Positions 17,439 to 27,223 are shown, counted from the first letter of the stretch. The stretch is DNA of 64,000 nucleotides from Dechloromonas sp. (GCA_017302355.1 JAFLDQ010000001.1:32622-96621), one strand, 5' to 3'. The notes: generated by a model from the sequence alone, not told the origin. Translations and numbers: made by a program.

Positions 17439-18976
17439 CGGGCTGCGCGGGTGGCATCGAGCATCTGATTGATGGGGCCGATCGCCTGCATGGCGAAGGC
17501 GGGAAGGGCCTCGTTGGCCGACTCCTTGGGAGCATAGAGAATGATGACCGCCGAATCATCGCCGCGCCCGCGAAGGCGCGAGAGTGCGGTCAGCAGTTTC
17601 GCGTCGATGTCGGAGGCTGTGAGTTGGCCGTCGATCCAGTACCACTGCCAGATGACGAGGCGGCTGGCAGCGATGTCCTTGCTCGACAGTTCAGCGGTCC
17701 GGATGCCTGCCGGCACGCCGTCCACACTGACCTCCATACGACTTTGGGAGACCACCGACCACACGGGGTCGCTGCTCGCGGCCAGCACATTGGTTGACGT
17801 GACCAGTTTGCGTTGGTAGTCCTGATTGCGGTAGTAGCCCACATACAGGCCAATCGTCTCTTCTTCCCGGCAATAGGCTGCTTGCCGTTCGGCCGAAGCG
17901 TTGGCATAGGCAGGCTTCCAGTTGGTGAACGCTTCGGCGTCGTTCCATTCGGCCGGCAGTGCGAGTGCGGCGAGGTTCGGGGCGGCGGATCGATCCGCCT
18001 CGGTGATGGCGGCGAAGGCGAGTGGACCGGCGGCGGCAAGGAGCGCAACGCCGACGGTGACGATCCATGCCCTCGTGGCGGCAGGGGCGGAGGAAGGGGC
18101 AGACATGGGCGGCGGCGCCACCGGCCTGGTGGCCGCTGGTGCTTCACTCCAGCGGGCGCCGATGGCGAACATGATCGTGATGACGATTCCAAAAAAAAGC
18201 CATCCGTAGATCAGGTGATCGACACCGGCGGCCACCTTGTTGCCGGAAAGGTGGCCCAGCATGACGATCATGTAGGCGCGCAGCCAGTTGGCGACGACCG
18301 GGACGACGATCGACACGCCGATGAAGATGAGCCTCCGGCGGAGGGACACGTAGTTCAGATAGGCGAAGAGCGTCCCCACCGTGACCGAGGCGATGATGTA
18401 GCGGATTCCGCTGCAGGCTTCGACCACCGACCAGTTGCCCGAGGGGATGACGAACTGCATGCCTTCCTGATATGCGGGAATGCCGGTTGCCCGCAGCGCA
18501 AGGACGGTGAACCACGCGGTCCACTCCATCAGCATCGGGGTCATGATGTCTCCTGCCGGAACACAGAACAGGAGAAATCCAAGGGGGAAAGCAATCTGGC
18601 GGCTGATCCGGAAGCCCAGCGCGGACACGGTGGCAAGCAGCAGGGTGAGGACAAAGGTGAACTGGGTCAGCGCGTTGACCGCGGTCAGTTCTCCCATCAG
18701 CCAGAAGATCGTGGCCGCCAGAAGCGGAAGGATGAGCCACAGCGTCGGTTCGGGGCGCAGGAAAGACAATTCGTGGCGTTTTCGCCAGATCAGCCAGAGA
18801 CTGATCGGCGGCACGACCAATGCATGGGCGTAGGTGTCGGCGCGAGCCCAGATGGCGACCATGGCGAGGGCGGTATCGCGATACCAGAAGAATATCCAGA
18901 CGATCAAACCGAAAAGCAGGGGCAGAACCTGCGCCCAGGACAGCGAATGGCGCCCGGGACTTCCCGGTTCGATCAT
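17435..18976 (-). CDS. xrtA: Exosortase A fused to EpsI domain
   Basis: 513 residues. Residues about 1-275 are the polytopic exosortase, with about eight membrane segments and all three catalytic residues: Cys188 in 'VVEACSGIRY', Arg233 in 'NWLRAYMIV' and His254 in 'GVDHLIYGW'. Exosortases cut PEP-CTERM sorting signals and are thought to anchor or release the proteins at the envelope. After a Pro/Ala-rich linker and one membrane segment (about 300-325), residues 335-513 form an EpsI-type extracytoplasmic domain. In many genomes EpsI is separate; here it is fused, a layout known for XrtA. Overlaps both neighbours by 4 bases. No PEP-CTERM substrate is seen in the window. Confidence 0.94.
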   Translation of the reverse strand: MIEPGSPGRHSLSWAQVLPLLFGLIVWIFFWYRDTALAMVAIWARADTYAHALVVPPISLWLIWRKRHELSFLRPEPTLWLILPLLAATIFWLMGELTAVNALTQFTFVLTLLLATVSALGFRISRQIAFPLGFLLFCVPAGDIMTPMLMEWTAWFTVLALRATGIPAYQEGMQFVIPSGNWSVVEACSGIRYIIASVTVGTLFAYLNYVSLRRRLIFIGVSIVVPVVANWLRAYMIVMLGHLSGNKVAAGVDHLIYGWLFFGIVITIMFAIGARWSEAPAATRPVAPPPMSAPSSAPAATRAWIVTVGVALLAAAGPLAFAAITEADRSAAPNLAALALPAEWNDAEAFTNWKPAYANASAERQAAYCREEETIGLYVGYYRNQDYQRKLVTSTNVLAASSDPVWSVVSQSRMEVSVDGVPAGIRTAELSSKDIAASRLVIWQWYWIDGQLTASDIDAKLLTALSRLRGRGDDSAVIILYAPKESANEALPAFAMQAIGPINQMLDATRAAR

Positions 18977-20184
18977 GGCTCGCGAGGAGACGGCGCCGGA
19001 AGATAGGGGTCGATGACCTTCATGTGGGCTTCCCAGGTGTAGCGCGCGACAACCCTCTGCCGCGCCGCCCTGCCCAAGGCAGTTCCGGTTTCGGGAGCTT
19101 CCAGCGCCTGACTGATGGCGGCAACGTATTCCTCCGGGCTGGTGGCTGTCAGCAATTCCTGCCCCGCGACAGCGTCGACCGCGGCAGCACAGGCGGCGGA
19201 CGCGATGACCGGTCGGCTCATGGCCATGGCTTCCAGGACCTTGTTCTGGATGCCGCGGGCGATGCGCAAGGGGGCAACGACCGCGGCGGCATACTGAAGG
19301 TAGGGGCGCACGTCGTCGACCGTGCCGGTGACCACGATGCGGTCACTTGCCAGCGCCAGCACTTCCGCCGCCGGGCTGCGGCCGACGACATAGAAGCGCA
19401 CTGCGGGCCAGCGCTGCACCAGGCCGGGGAGGACGTCCGCGGCGAACCAGGTTGCCGCGTCGACATTCGGCAGGTAATCCATGGCGCCAGTGAAAACCAC
19501 GGGCAGTGCCTCGGGAGGGAAGGGGGTAGGACGCGCATCGTCGGCAGAGAAATAGTCCGCATCGACGCCGTTGCCCATCGTCTCCAGGCGCACCCGGCAT
19601 TCAGGGGCTTTCTGGGCGAACAATGCGACCTCATTGTCCGTTGCGAAGAACGAGCGGGATGCCCGTGCCGCCATGCGCCGTTCATATTTGAGAAGCAGGC
19701 TGCCTTCGCGCCGGTAAAGCCAGGACAACGGCCAGCGATGCCGCGGTGCGTACTGGGTCCACTTGGCTGAATCGACATCGACGAAATCGATGATCGTCGG
19801 GATTCGCGGCTGCTCATCCAGATATTGGGCCATCGCCGAGGAGAAGATGACTGCGCTGTCGATGTGGCGCCGCTGGCAGGTATCGTTGACCCAGTCGCGA
19901 AGTGCGGAACTGCGGTAGTAGCCCAGGGTGAGGGCTTCTCCGGAGAGCAGGCTGCCCAGACTCAGGATCCTGGCAAGCCGGGGATCAAGCCTGGCGATAT
20001 GAACGTCCGCGCAAAGGGCGCGCACGGTGGGAATGTGCCGTTCGTCATCCGGATCGTCGATGAAGGTGCCGAGATAGACGCGGTGCCGACCGGCCAGATG
20101 TTTCAGCAGGTTGTAGGAGCGCACCTTGTCGCCCTTGTTGGGCGGATAAGGCAGGCGATGAACGAGATAGAGGATGTTGGCCAT
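18973..20184 (-). CDS. PEP-CTERM/EpsH1-associated sugar transferase (first of the pair)
   Basis: 403 residues. The N-terminus 'NILYLVHRLPYPPNKGDKV' with 'RSYNLLKHLAGRHRVYLGTF' is characteristic of the stp1 sugar transferase family of exosortase A loci. A GT-B C-terminal domain follows, with 'PVVFTGAMDYLPNVDAATW', 'VRFYVVGRSPAAEV' and 'PLRIARGIQNKVLEAMAMS', the last carrying the donor-binding glutamate. It starts 7 bases after the FemAB-like gene and its stop overlaps xrtA. Confidence 0.9.
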   Translation of the reverse strand: MANILYLVHRLPYPPNKGDKVRSYNLLKHLAGRHRVYLGTFIDDPDDERHIPTVRALCADVHIARLDPRLARILSLGSLLSGEALTLGYYRSSALRDWVNDTCQRRHIDSAVIFSSAMAQYLDEQPRIPTIIDFVDVDSAKWTQYAPRHRWPLSWLYRREGSLLLKYERRMAARASRSFFATDNEVALFAQKAPECRVRLETMGNGVDADYFSADDARPTPFPPEALPVVFTGAMDYLPNVDAATWFAADVLPGLVQRWPAVRFYVVGRSPAAEVLALASDRIVVTGTVDDVRPYLQYAAAVVAPLRIARGIQNKVLEAMAMSRPVIASAACAAAVDAVAGQELLTATSPEEYVAAISQALEAPETGTALGRAARQRVVARYTWEAHMKVIDPYLPAPSPREP

Positions 20185-20191
20185 CTGCGCT

Positions 20192-21229
20192 TCAGCCGAG
20201 ATTGCGGACGATATGGGGACCCAGCCAGTTGGCCAGTCTGATGGGCATTCGTCGCCAGGCGGCGATCAGGAACCTGTACCTGGGGTTGTTGGGGTTGTTC
20301 TGCGGTACCGTGCTGTGCTTGTATAGGCAATACTCATAATGCAGGCGCTGCGGCTCGAATCCCCAGTTCTTCTTGAAGGAGTAGGGGCCGGTGCCTTCCT
20401 TGCTGCGACCATAATCAAAGATCCTGACGCCACGCTCGCAAGCGCGGCGCATCAGTTCCCAGTACTTGAAGTCGTTGGCGGCAAGATGGCGGGCGCTTTC
20501 GTCGTCGCCGGCGTAATAGGGCAGCACTTCGTCACGGAAATAGAAGGACAGTACACTGCTCAGCAGTTGGCCATCGGGACCAGTGACGGTCAGTACTTCG
20601 CAATCGTTGCCAAAGACCTGGAGCAGGGCATCGAAATAGCGCTTGGGCAGGGCGGGTGTGCCATGACGATGCACGTTATCGGCAAAAAGTTGGAAGAATC
20701 GGTCAGTGTTGCGGTCGACCGTGCTGACCAGGCCATTCTTGATGCCCTTGCGGACCATGGCGCGCTGTTTGCGCGGGATGGCCAGCATGTTGGCCTCGAT
20801 ATCGGGCAGGATTTCCTTGCGGAAGGTGACGTATAGATCCTGGGTCGGCCAGTCCGCATGCCGGGGCGTCAGGTTGCGGAACTCGAGGTGGTCCACGTCG
20901 AGCTGGCGAGCGAGATCCTGCGCCGCATTTTCCAGCGCCATGGCTGCCTCGGCATCGACCGCCGCGACGCCGCCATAGACGGCGAACGGCAACCCGACCA
21001 GGGCGTTGCCGAAAAGCCGGCTATTGACATGAGCCAACGGCAGGATGCCGCGGATTCCGCGGTCATCCTCGGCATGGAGAAAGTGCGTGGGATGCCTGAA
21101 CACCTCCTGGATGATCTTCTGCCAGGCCGAACGATGAAAGAAGGTCGCTTCCGGACAAGAAAAAACGAACGCGTCCCAACGCAATGCGGCGGCGGCGTTG
21201 GCCGGATCGAGATGCCTGATCTTGAGCAC
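20192..21229 (-). CDS. FemAB-like protein of the XrtA/PEP-CTERM system
   Basis: 345 residues from a GTG at 21229 that follows the deacetylase stop by five bases. The protein has the two GNAT-like domains of FemAB/BioF2-type acyl or aminoacyl transferases: 'DAFVFSCPEATFFHRSAWQ', 'FAVYGGVAAVDAEAA', then 'SVLSFYFRDEVLPYYAGDD' and 'RIFDYGRSKEGTGPYSFKK'. Members in exosortase loci are named PEP-CTERM-associated FemAB proteins; they may add an amino acid or acyl group to the glycan, but the reaction is not known. Confidence 0.88.
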   Translation of the reverse strand: MLKIRHLDPANAAAALRWDAFVFSCPEATFFHRSAWQKIIQEVFRHPTHFLHAEDDRGIRGILPLAHVNSRLFGNALVGLPFAVYGGVAAVDAEAAMALENAAQDLARQLDVDHLEFRNLTPRHADWPTQDLYVTFRKEILPDIEANMLAIPRKQRAMVRKGIKNGLVSTVDRNTDRFFQLFADNVHRHGTPALPKRYFDALLQVFGNDCEVLTVTGPDGQLLSSVLSFYFRDEVLPYYAGDDESARHLAANDFKYWELMRRACERGVRIFDYGRSKEGTGPYSFKKNWGFEPQRLHYEYCLYKHSTVPQNNPNNPRYRFLIAAWRRMPIRLANWLGPHIVRNLG

Positions 21230-21234
21230 GGTCT

Positions 21235-22080
21235 TCAGGCTTTAGAAAGGAAAAGGTGATCCATGCGCCCCCAGCGGAAGTCGCCCAGGAGACGCTGCAG
21301 CCGCGCTTCCATGCGGTGGATATTGACGTAGTGGCGGAACCGTGTCCTGGAACCGATATCGGGAATGCGCGGCTGATCCGGATCGATTTCCCACGGATGG
21401 AAATAGAAGACCGCAGGCAGCTTGTCCACATGATTGATCCGGCGCAGCATCCAGCGCGACAGGCCATAAGGCATCAGGCGGAAATAGCCACCGCCGCTTG
21501 CCGGCCAGTTGCGGTTCAGGAATCGCAAGGTGGTGGCAGGAATTTCGAGGAGGCCGCCGACCGAGTGGGCATGGCGAGGCGCCTCGGGCATCCCGTAGTG
21601 GTCATGGCGAATGGGATAGATGCTCGAACTGTAGCAATACCCGGCTCGCTCAAGGCAGTCGAAGGCCCAGAGGTTCCTGGCGCCGATCGAAAAGCTTGGC
21701 GCCCGGTAGCCCTTGACCTCCTGCCCCGCCAGATCCTCGAGGATCAGCTTGGCGAGGTTGATGTCGGCAAAAAATGCCGGCTCTGTCTGGTCGCTTGCCC
21801 GCTCGTGGCCGTAGCCATGACTCGCCAGCTCGTGGCCTTCGGCGACGATACGCCGGACAAGCGCCGGATAGCGCTCGGCAACCCAGCCGAGAGTGAAAAA
21901 TGTGGCGTGCGTTCCGTGCTGATCGAGCATCGCGAGAATGCGGTCGACGTTGCGTTCGACCCGGCACTCACGGGTCGGCCACTCGCTGCGTGGAATATGC
22001 GGGGCGAACGCGGAAACCTGAAAGTAGTCCTCGACATCGATGGTGAGGGCGTTGATCACCGTTGTGGAATCCATGGCCAC
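21235..22080 (-). CDS. XrtA-associated polysaccharide deacetylase (DUF3473 type)
   Basis: 281 residues from GTG at 22080; an in-frame ATG two codons later is equally possible. The NodB-like core is complete: 'ALTIDVEDYFQVSAF' with the metal-binding Asp pair, 'GTHATFFTLGWVAERYP', the His motif 'ELASHGYGHERASDQ' and 'VKGYRAPSFSIG'. The C-terminal extension 'PASGGGYFRLMPYGLSRWM' and 'VFYFHPWEIDPDQPR' is the DUF3473 region specific to the exosortase-associated deacetylases. It likely deacetylates the exopolysaccharide. Located between wecB and the FemAB-like gene. Confidence 0.92.
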   Translation of the reverse strand: MAMDSTTVINALTIDVEDYFQVSAFAPHIPRSEWPTRECRVERNVDRILAMLDQHGTHATFFTLGWVAERYPALVRRIVAEGHELASHGYGHERASDQTEPAFFADINLAKLILEDLAGQEVKGYRAPSFSIGARNLWAFDCLERAGYCYSSSIYPIRHDHYGMPEAPRHAHSVGGLLEIPATTLRFLNRNWPASGGGYFRLMPYGLSRWMLRRINHVDKLPAVFYFHPWEIDPDQPRIPDIGSRTRFRHYVNIHRMEARLQRLLGDFRWGRMDHLFLSKA

Positions 22081-22085
22081 GAGAC

Positions 22086-23258
22086 TCAGGCGCCTGCCGG
22101 GAACCGGTGTTGTCCAGGGAGCCAGTCGGCGAGGTCGCTGGCGATGCGTTCAGCGGCACGACCATCCCAGAGTTCCGGAATGCGTCCGTGTTTACCCCCC
22201 CCGGCGAGGATTTCGGCGGCTTCGCGGCGAATTGCCGCGGTGTCACGGCCAACCATCGTGTTGGTGCCCTGTTCGACGGTGATGGGACGCTCGGTATTCT
22301 CGCGCAAGGTGAGGCAGGGAACGCCGAGCGCCGTCGTTTCCTCCTGAAGACCACCGGAGTCGGTGAGGACGATGCGCGCGCTGGCCAGAAGACCGACCAT
22401 TTCGAGGTAGCCCTGCGGTGGCAGCAGGACCAGCCTGTCCCCCTGGACATGATGGCCAAGGCCGAAGCGTTCGATATTGGCCCGGGTTCGCGGGTGCAGG
22501 GCGAAGATCAGCGGCAGTTGCACCGCAATCTCGTTCAGGACCTCCAGCAGCGATGCAAGGGTCTGGGGGTGGTCTACATTCGAAGGCCGATGCAAGGTTA
22601 CGACGCCGTAGCCTTCCGGCCCGGCAATGAGTTCGGGCAAGAATCCCTCCGTTGTCAGCGTCTCCGCGGGTTCGCGCGCAAGCTTCCGGTTTTGCAGCAG
22701 CGAGTCGATCATCACGTTACCAACGAAATGAACCCGCCCGGCATCGATCCCTTCGCGGAGCAGGTTGCTCTCCGCGTTGCGCTCGGTGGTATAGAGACGG
22801 TCGGCGACCTGGTCGGTCAGGATGCGGTTGATCTCCTCCGGCATCCGCCGGTCATAGCTGCGCAGTCCTGCCTCGACATGAACCACCGGAACCCCCTTCT
22901 TGACGGCGACCAGCGTACATGCCAGCGTCGAATTGACATCACCGACGACCAGAACGCAGGATGGCCGATGCGCGTCGATGACCGGTTCGAAACGCCGCAT
23001 GACTTCGGCAGTCTGAACCGCATGGGACGCCGACCCGACATCGAGATTGATGTCGGGTCTGGGGAGTCGCAGGTCTTCGAACAACTTGTCGTTCATGTCC
23101 TTGTCGTAGTGCTGGCCGGTATGGACGAGCAGGGTGGGCAGGGGCGGAACGTTGCGTGCAAAGGCGCGCAGGATCGGCGCCACCTTCATGAAATTGGGGC
23201 GCGCTCCCACGACGCAGATCACGGGGCCAAGACCTGCCGGCCAGGATGCTGGAATCAT
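22086..23258 (-). CDS. wecB: UDP-N-acetylglucosamine 2-epimerase (non-hydrolysing)
   Basis: 390 residues. It interconverts UDP-GlcNAc and UDP-ManNAc, supplying an amino sugar for the polysaccharide. Motifs: 'VVGARPNFMKVAPIL' near the start, 'LVHTGQHYDKDMND', 'VVGDVNSTLACTLVA', 'VHVEAGLRSYDRRMPEEIN' and 'DSGGLQEETTALGVP'. Residues for UDP binding in the last motif are intact. Coupled to the ATPase gene upstream by an ATGA overlap. Confidence 0.94.
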   Translation of the reverse strand: MIPASWPAGLGPVICVVGARPNFMKVAPILRAFARNVPPLPTLLVHTGQHYDKDMNDKLFEDLRLPRPDINLDVGSASHAVQTAEVMRRFEPVIDAHRPSCVLVVGDVNSTLACTLVAVKKGVPVVHVEAGLRSYDRRMPEEINRILTDQVADRLYTTERNAESNLLREGIDAGRVHFVGNVMIDSLLQNRKLAREPAETLTTEGFLPELIAGPEGYGVVTLHRPSNVDHPQTLASLLEVLNEIAVQLPLIFALHPRTRANIERFGLGHHVQGDRLVLLPPQGYLEMVGLLASARIVLTDSGGLQEETTALGVPCLTLRENTERPITVEQGTNTMVGRDTAAIRREAAEILAGGGKHGRIPELWDGRAAERIASDLADWLPGQHRFPAGA

Positions 23259-24616
23259 TCGGGTTCCCCCAGCGGATGTGTGTCCTGAGGAGCGCCCGAC
23301 GCTTGCTCCGTCTCCCGGAGGTCACCGACATGCGTAGCGGTCGGAACGCTCTTCCGCTGAAACCGTTGTCTCGATCGTTTTGTCCGTGGTGCGGATGACG
23401 GTGCGGCGGTTGACGGCGCATTGGCCTGCGGGGTTACGGATTCAACCGCCCGGCTTCCACTTTCGCCGGGAGTGTTCGGTTGCCCAGGGCGCTCGGCGTC
23501 GCCCTCCGGAGCAATCGATGACACGATTCTCTGGAGCAGGGAAAGCGTGGTTGCGTTGATCAACTCCAGCTGTTGAAGGCTTTGTTCAAGCCTCCCGAGT
23601 CGTTCATTGAATTGCCATGCATTGAGTCCCTCGAGAAGGACAGTCAAGTCTTCCCGCGAGGAACCACCCGGATCGATACCGGGCCGACGCGTTGCCGGCT
23701 CTTGCGGGGGTGCGGATGTATCTGGCGCACGGCTCGCGAGCTTCGAATCGGATTCGGCGACTCGAGCATCAGCGCGATACGATTCGCCGGAAGAGCCACC
23801 CTGGGTTTCTTCAAACATTTCGTCAGCGACCGTGTCGACATCAGAGACGTCGAATTCCTTCTTGCCACTCAGATAGCCGGACAGCAGCAGACGATCGCAG
23901 AGGGAATTGATGCGCCGGGGAATCCCGCTCGTGGCCCGGAAGATCGCATCGAAGCTGTCGGGAGTGAAGGTGGGGAAGCCACTGGCGCCAGCACACTTGA
24001 GCCGGTGCTCGACATAGCCGCGCGTTTCCTCCACATCCATCGGGCCGATATGGCTGGCGGCAATGACCCGTTGTCGAAACTGCGTCATCTGCGGGCTTTG
24101 CAGGATGTTCCGGAATTCGGGCTGGCCAATCAGGAAGCTCTGCAGCAGCGCATGATTGCCATACTGGAAGTTTGACAGCATGCGCAGTTCTTCGACGGCC
24201 CTGGAAGTCAGGTTCTGGGCCTCGTCGACGATCAGCAGGCAGCGCTTTCCCTTGCTGGTCATGCTGATCAGGTAGGCCTCCAGGGACATCAGGACATCGG
24301 CTTTCTCGACGTCCTTGGTGCGGATGCCGAACGCAGCGCCGACGAGACGCAGGGTATCTTCGGCGTCGATCTGGGTGCTGACGAGCTGAGCCGCGAGAAA
24401 CCTGTCCTCGTCGAGACCGTCCAGCATGTGACGGACGATGGTCGTCTTGCCGGCGCCAACTTCACCGGTGATGACGATGAAGCCTTCATTCTGGTGCATG
24501 CCATATTCGAGATAGGCAGATGCACGCCGGTGCTGCTTGCTGGGGAAGTAAAACTGCTGCGGATCGGGGTTGAGCTGGAAGGGCTTGCTCGTCAAACCAT
24601 AGAACGCTTCGTACAT
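23255..24616 (-). CDS. XrtA-associated AAA ATPase (ExeA-like)
   Basis: 453 residues. The first 270 residues form an ExeA/GspA-like AAA domain: 'MYEAFYGLTSKPFQLNPD', Walker A 'ITGEVGAGKTTIVRHM' near residue 50, Walker B 'CLLIVDEAQNLTS' near 130, and the arginine-rich sensor 'TSGIPRRINSLCDRLLL'. The remaining 180 residues are a low-complexity Ser/Pro/Ala-rich tail with a short coiled-coil-like 'RLGRLEQSLQQLELINATT'. This tail is longer than in many family members. The protein may couple ATP hydrolysis to export or envelope remodelling; its exact role is not known. Confidence 0.88.
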   Translation of the reverse strand: MYEAFYGLTSKPFQLNPDPQQFYFPSKQHRRASAYLEYGMHQNEGFIVITGEVGAGKTTIVRHMLDGLDEDRFLAAQLVSTQIDAEDTLRLVGAAFGIRTKDVEKADVLMSLEAYLISMTSKGKRCLLIVDEAQNLTSRAVEELRMLSNFQYGNHALLQSFLIGQPEFRNILQSPQMTQFRQRVIAASHIGPMDVEETRGYVEHRLKCAGASGFPTFTPDSFDAIFRATSGIPRRINSLCDRLLLSGYLSGKKEFDVSDVDTVADEMFEETQGGSSGESYRADARVAESDSKLASRAPDTSAPPQEPATRRPGIDPGGSSREDLTVLLEGLNAWQFNERLGRLEQSLQQLELINATTLSLLQRIVSSIAPEGDAERPGQPNTPGESGSRAVESVTPQANAPSTAAPSSAPRTKRSRQRFQRKSVPTATHVGDLRETEQASGAPQDTHPLGEPE

Positions 24617-24618
24617 AC

Positions 24619-26277
24619 CTAGAACACCATCATGACCGAGGCGATCAATGCATTTTCCTTGTAGGGAATCGTCGTGAGGTCCGAGCCGTCGAAGTCCTGA
24701 TGGCGGGCATTCAGTGCGCCGACAGTGCTCGTGCCGAGCCGGGTGGAAATGCCGGCCTGGTACCAGGTCAGGGTCGTGTCGAGCTCACTCGTCAGGCCGC
24801 CCTTGGTTTTCCGCCGGGATGCGAGCAGGTTCAGGCCGGTGAGTTGCGTCAGGCGATGCGAATAGCTGACGGCATAGCCCCGCTGGTCAACGGTGCCAGC
24901 CTCGCTGACAATTCCGTCGATCCCGTTGGGGGCAAGCGTCAATGGCTGGCTCTTGCTGCGACCGGCGAGGAAGGTGATCGAATTACGGCTGCCGTAAAGC
25001 ACGAGCGACAGTTGCTGATTGCGCTGCACCTGGGGACGGTTGGTCAGATAGTTGTTGATGGCCTGGGCATCCGGCGCGATGCCCGCCTGGTTCAGCAGGT
25101 TCCGGATGTAGGCATCGCGGTTGACCGGATCAGGAATGAGACTTGCGAATATCTCGGAGTATTGGTCATAAACGGTTCCCAATCCCGTATTCGTGAACTG
25201 ATCCGGGATGAGAGAGACATCCTTGGTGTCGGTATAGCGAATGGCGCTGAGCGGAAAGCGATGGCTGAGAAGGAAGTTGTGGCCGGTGCCGAAAAAGCGG
25301 TGTTCCCAGAATCCTGACGCCTGGGTACGTTCGGTCGGGGTCCAGTCGAAACCGGCGCCGTAGGTGCCCTGACTTTCATTGTCACGGGACTGGTAGTTGT
25401 TGGATTCCCAGCCGCCACTGCCCGACAGGCGAAGATCCGGGAACAACCTGTAACTCAGCACGGCCCGGATGCGGGTATCGTCATAATCCCGCTCTGGCAG
25501 AAGCCCTACCTGGCTGTAATTGGTGTTTTGCTGGCTGCCGTCGATGGCCCAATTGAGATTCTGGAATCTCGTGTTTCCGCGGATCTGTCCTAGCCACTGG
25601 GAGAGGGTGACGTCTGAAATTGCACTGTCCTGTGCATTGGTGACTGCCATGTTGTAGCGGAGGAGATAATCCGCAGAGCCACCCAATTGCCCTCTTATGT
25701 ACGGAGACACGGAATACGTCTGGGCCTGGGTAGTATTCCGAGTGTCATATACATTGCTTGCCGACTGCTGCCCGAACGGATTGATGAGTTCCTGTGAGAT
25801 CTGCCCGCTGAAGTCCACAAAGAGCCAGTTGTCGATCGCTTCGACCGTGCCGAATGCGCTGAGCGCACTTTGCGTCTGGTTGCCATTGTCGCCAGTTGAA
25901 TAGAAGATGCCATTCAACTGGTAGTCAAGGAACATCCTCAGACGGGCCGTTCGTGCATCGATACGAACACCCGGCGACAACTCGGAGATGAGGCCCGTCT
26001 GCTTGTCGGTCGCCGTCAGGTTGATGTTGTCGGTCAGAGTCTCGGTCACGCCAATGCGCGGCACGATGGTCCACGCCCGCGCTGTACCGGGTTCGTTCGA
26101 AGCGGTGGTTCCCTGTACGCTTGGATCAGGAACCGTTGCGGCACCGGGGACGTTCTCCCCGGAGGGTGTTGCAATGGGGGTCATGAGCGAGCCAGTGTCC
26201 TGACCAATGACCGGTCCGACGATGCAGTAACACACGACGCCGGTGGTCGCCGCCAGCCAGTTCGGTCTATTCTTCAT
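24619..26277 (-). CDS. PEP-CTERM system outer-membrane beta-barrel protein
   Basis: 552 residues from the ATG at 26277, which overlaps the kinase gene by 11 bases and gives 'MKNRPNWLAATTGVVC' as a signal peptide. An upstream in-frame ATG would extend into the kinase and weaken the signal sequence. The body is dominated by alternating polar/hydrophobic strands with aromatic girdle residues and ends in 'ALIASVMMVF', the terminal phenylalanine signal of outer membrane proteins. It matches the exosortase-associated family with N-terminal 'PRIGVTETLTDNINLT'. It is probably the outer-membrane partner of polysaccharide export. Confidence 0.87.
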   Translation of the reverse strand: MKNRPNWLAATTGVVCYCIVGPVIGQDTGSLMTPIATPSGENVPGAATVPDPSVQGTTASNEPGTARAWTIVPRIGVTETLTDNINLTATDKQTGLISELSPGVRIDARTARLRMFLDYQLNGIFYSTGDNGNQTQSALSAFGTVEAIDNWLFVDFSGQISQELINPFGQQSASNVYDTRNTTQAQTYSVSPYIRGQLGGSADYLLRYNMAVTNAQDSAISDVTLSQWLGQIRGNTRFQNLNWAIDGSQQNTNYSQVGLLPERDYDDTRIRAVLSYRLFPDLRLSGSGGWESNNYQSRDNESQGTYGAGFDWTPTERTQASGFWEHRFFGTGHNFLLSHRFPLSAIRYTDTKDVSLIPDQFTNTGLGTVYDQYSEIFASLIPDPVNRDAYIRNLLNQAGIAPDAQAINNYLTNRPQVQRNQQLSLVLYGSRNSITFLAGRSKSQPLTLAPNGIDGIVSEAGTVDQRGYAVSYSHRLTQLTGLNLLASRRKTKGGLTSELDTTLTWYQAGISTRLGTSTVGALNARHQDFDGSDLTTIPYKENALIASVMMVF

Positions 26278-27223
26278 TTCCGTATCCATATCCATAGGCA
26301 TAGCCGTATCCGTAGCGCTCTGATGCCGGTTGCGTCGCCTGATTCAGGACCATCATCTTGAGCGGGCAGGCCTCTATCGTCGACAGCGCTTCCTTGACGG
26401 CTGCCTGCGAGGTTTCACCGGCCTGGACGACGACCACGATCTGCCCCATGTGCGTCGCAAGTGTCCGTGCCTCGGTTGTCGCGAGCAGAGGAGGTGAATC
26501 GAAAATTATGATCCGGTCCGGGTAGCGCTGCGCCATGTCATCGAGCAAGCGGATCATCGCCTCGCTGGCCAGCAACTCGGTGGCGCGCGGATGCTGGGTG
26601 CCGCTCGGAAGGATGGAAAGCTTTTCGATGTTGGTACGCAGCAACACCCCGGAGATATCAAGGGAATTGGCCGTGACCACATCGAGCAGACCTTCCGCCG
26701 GTGGAAGGCCAAGCATGTTCAGTACGGACGGTCGAGCCACGTCGGCATCGACCAGTACCACGGTATTGTCCAACTCCATGGCGATACTGATTGCCAGGTT
26801 GATCGCGGTGAAGCTCTTCCCTTCTGCGGGCAAGGCACTGGTGACCATGATCAGATTGCCATTAGTAACCGGTGCGGCACCCTTGTTCATGGCGTTGGCA
26901 ATCAGGGGGCGCTTGATTACCCGGAACTCGCTGGCCAGCAGAGTGCGCGTCTGGCTCGGAACGAGGAGTCCCGATGCGCCGATGGCATCGAGGTCAAGCT
27001 CGACTCGCTTGCCGGCAGAAGGCGCCGTATCCGCAGGGGCAGCCCGACTGAAGTCACCGGACGGGTTCGCCTTACGAACGGCTGTCTGCCGACGTTGCGG
27101 TGGGGCACTCGAGTCGCGGGCGGACGATGCGGGCGGGGCGTCGGGGAGTCTGTCCTCGGGCAGTTCGACCCCTGCCTGCCGCAGTTGCTCCAGCCGCTTG
27201 GCTGCTTGCTCAATAAGGCTCAT
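26267..27223 (-). CDS. XrtA-associated tyrosine autokinase
   Basis: 318 residues. BY-kinase-type ATPase that controls chain length by autophosphorylation together with the membrane protein encoded upstream. Walker A 'TSALPAEGKSFTAINLA' (about residues 128-144), Walker A' 'VVLVDADVARPS' and Walker B 'RIIIFDSPPLL' are all present. The C-terminal tail 'RYGYGYAYGYGYGNEE' supplies a tyrosine cluster typical of autophosphorylation tails. The first 70 residues are a low-complexity linker. The kinase is a separate polypeptide, as in Gram-positive and exosortase-type systems, rather than fused to the chain-length protein. Confidence 0.92.
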   Translation of the reverse strand: MSLIEQAAKRLEQLRQAGVELPEDRLPDAPPASSARDSSAPPQRRQTAVRKANPSGDFSRAAPADTAPSAGKRVELDLDAIGASGLLVPSQTRTLLASEFRVIKRPLIANAMNKGAAPVTNGNLIMVTSALPAEGKSFTAINLAISIAMELDNTVVLVDADVARPSVLNMLGLPPAEGLLDVVTANSLDISGVLLRTNIEKLSILPSGTQHPRATELLASEAMIRLLDDMAQRYPDRIIIFDSPPLLATTEARTLATHMGQIVVVVQAGETSQAAVKEALSTIEACPLKMMVLNQATQPASERYGYGYAYGYGYGNEE

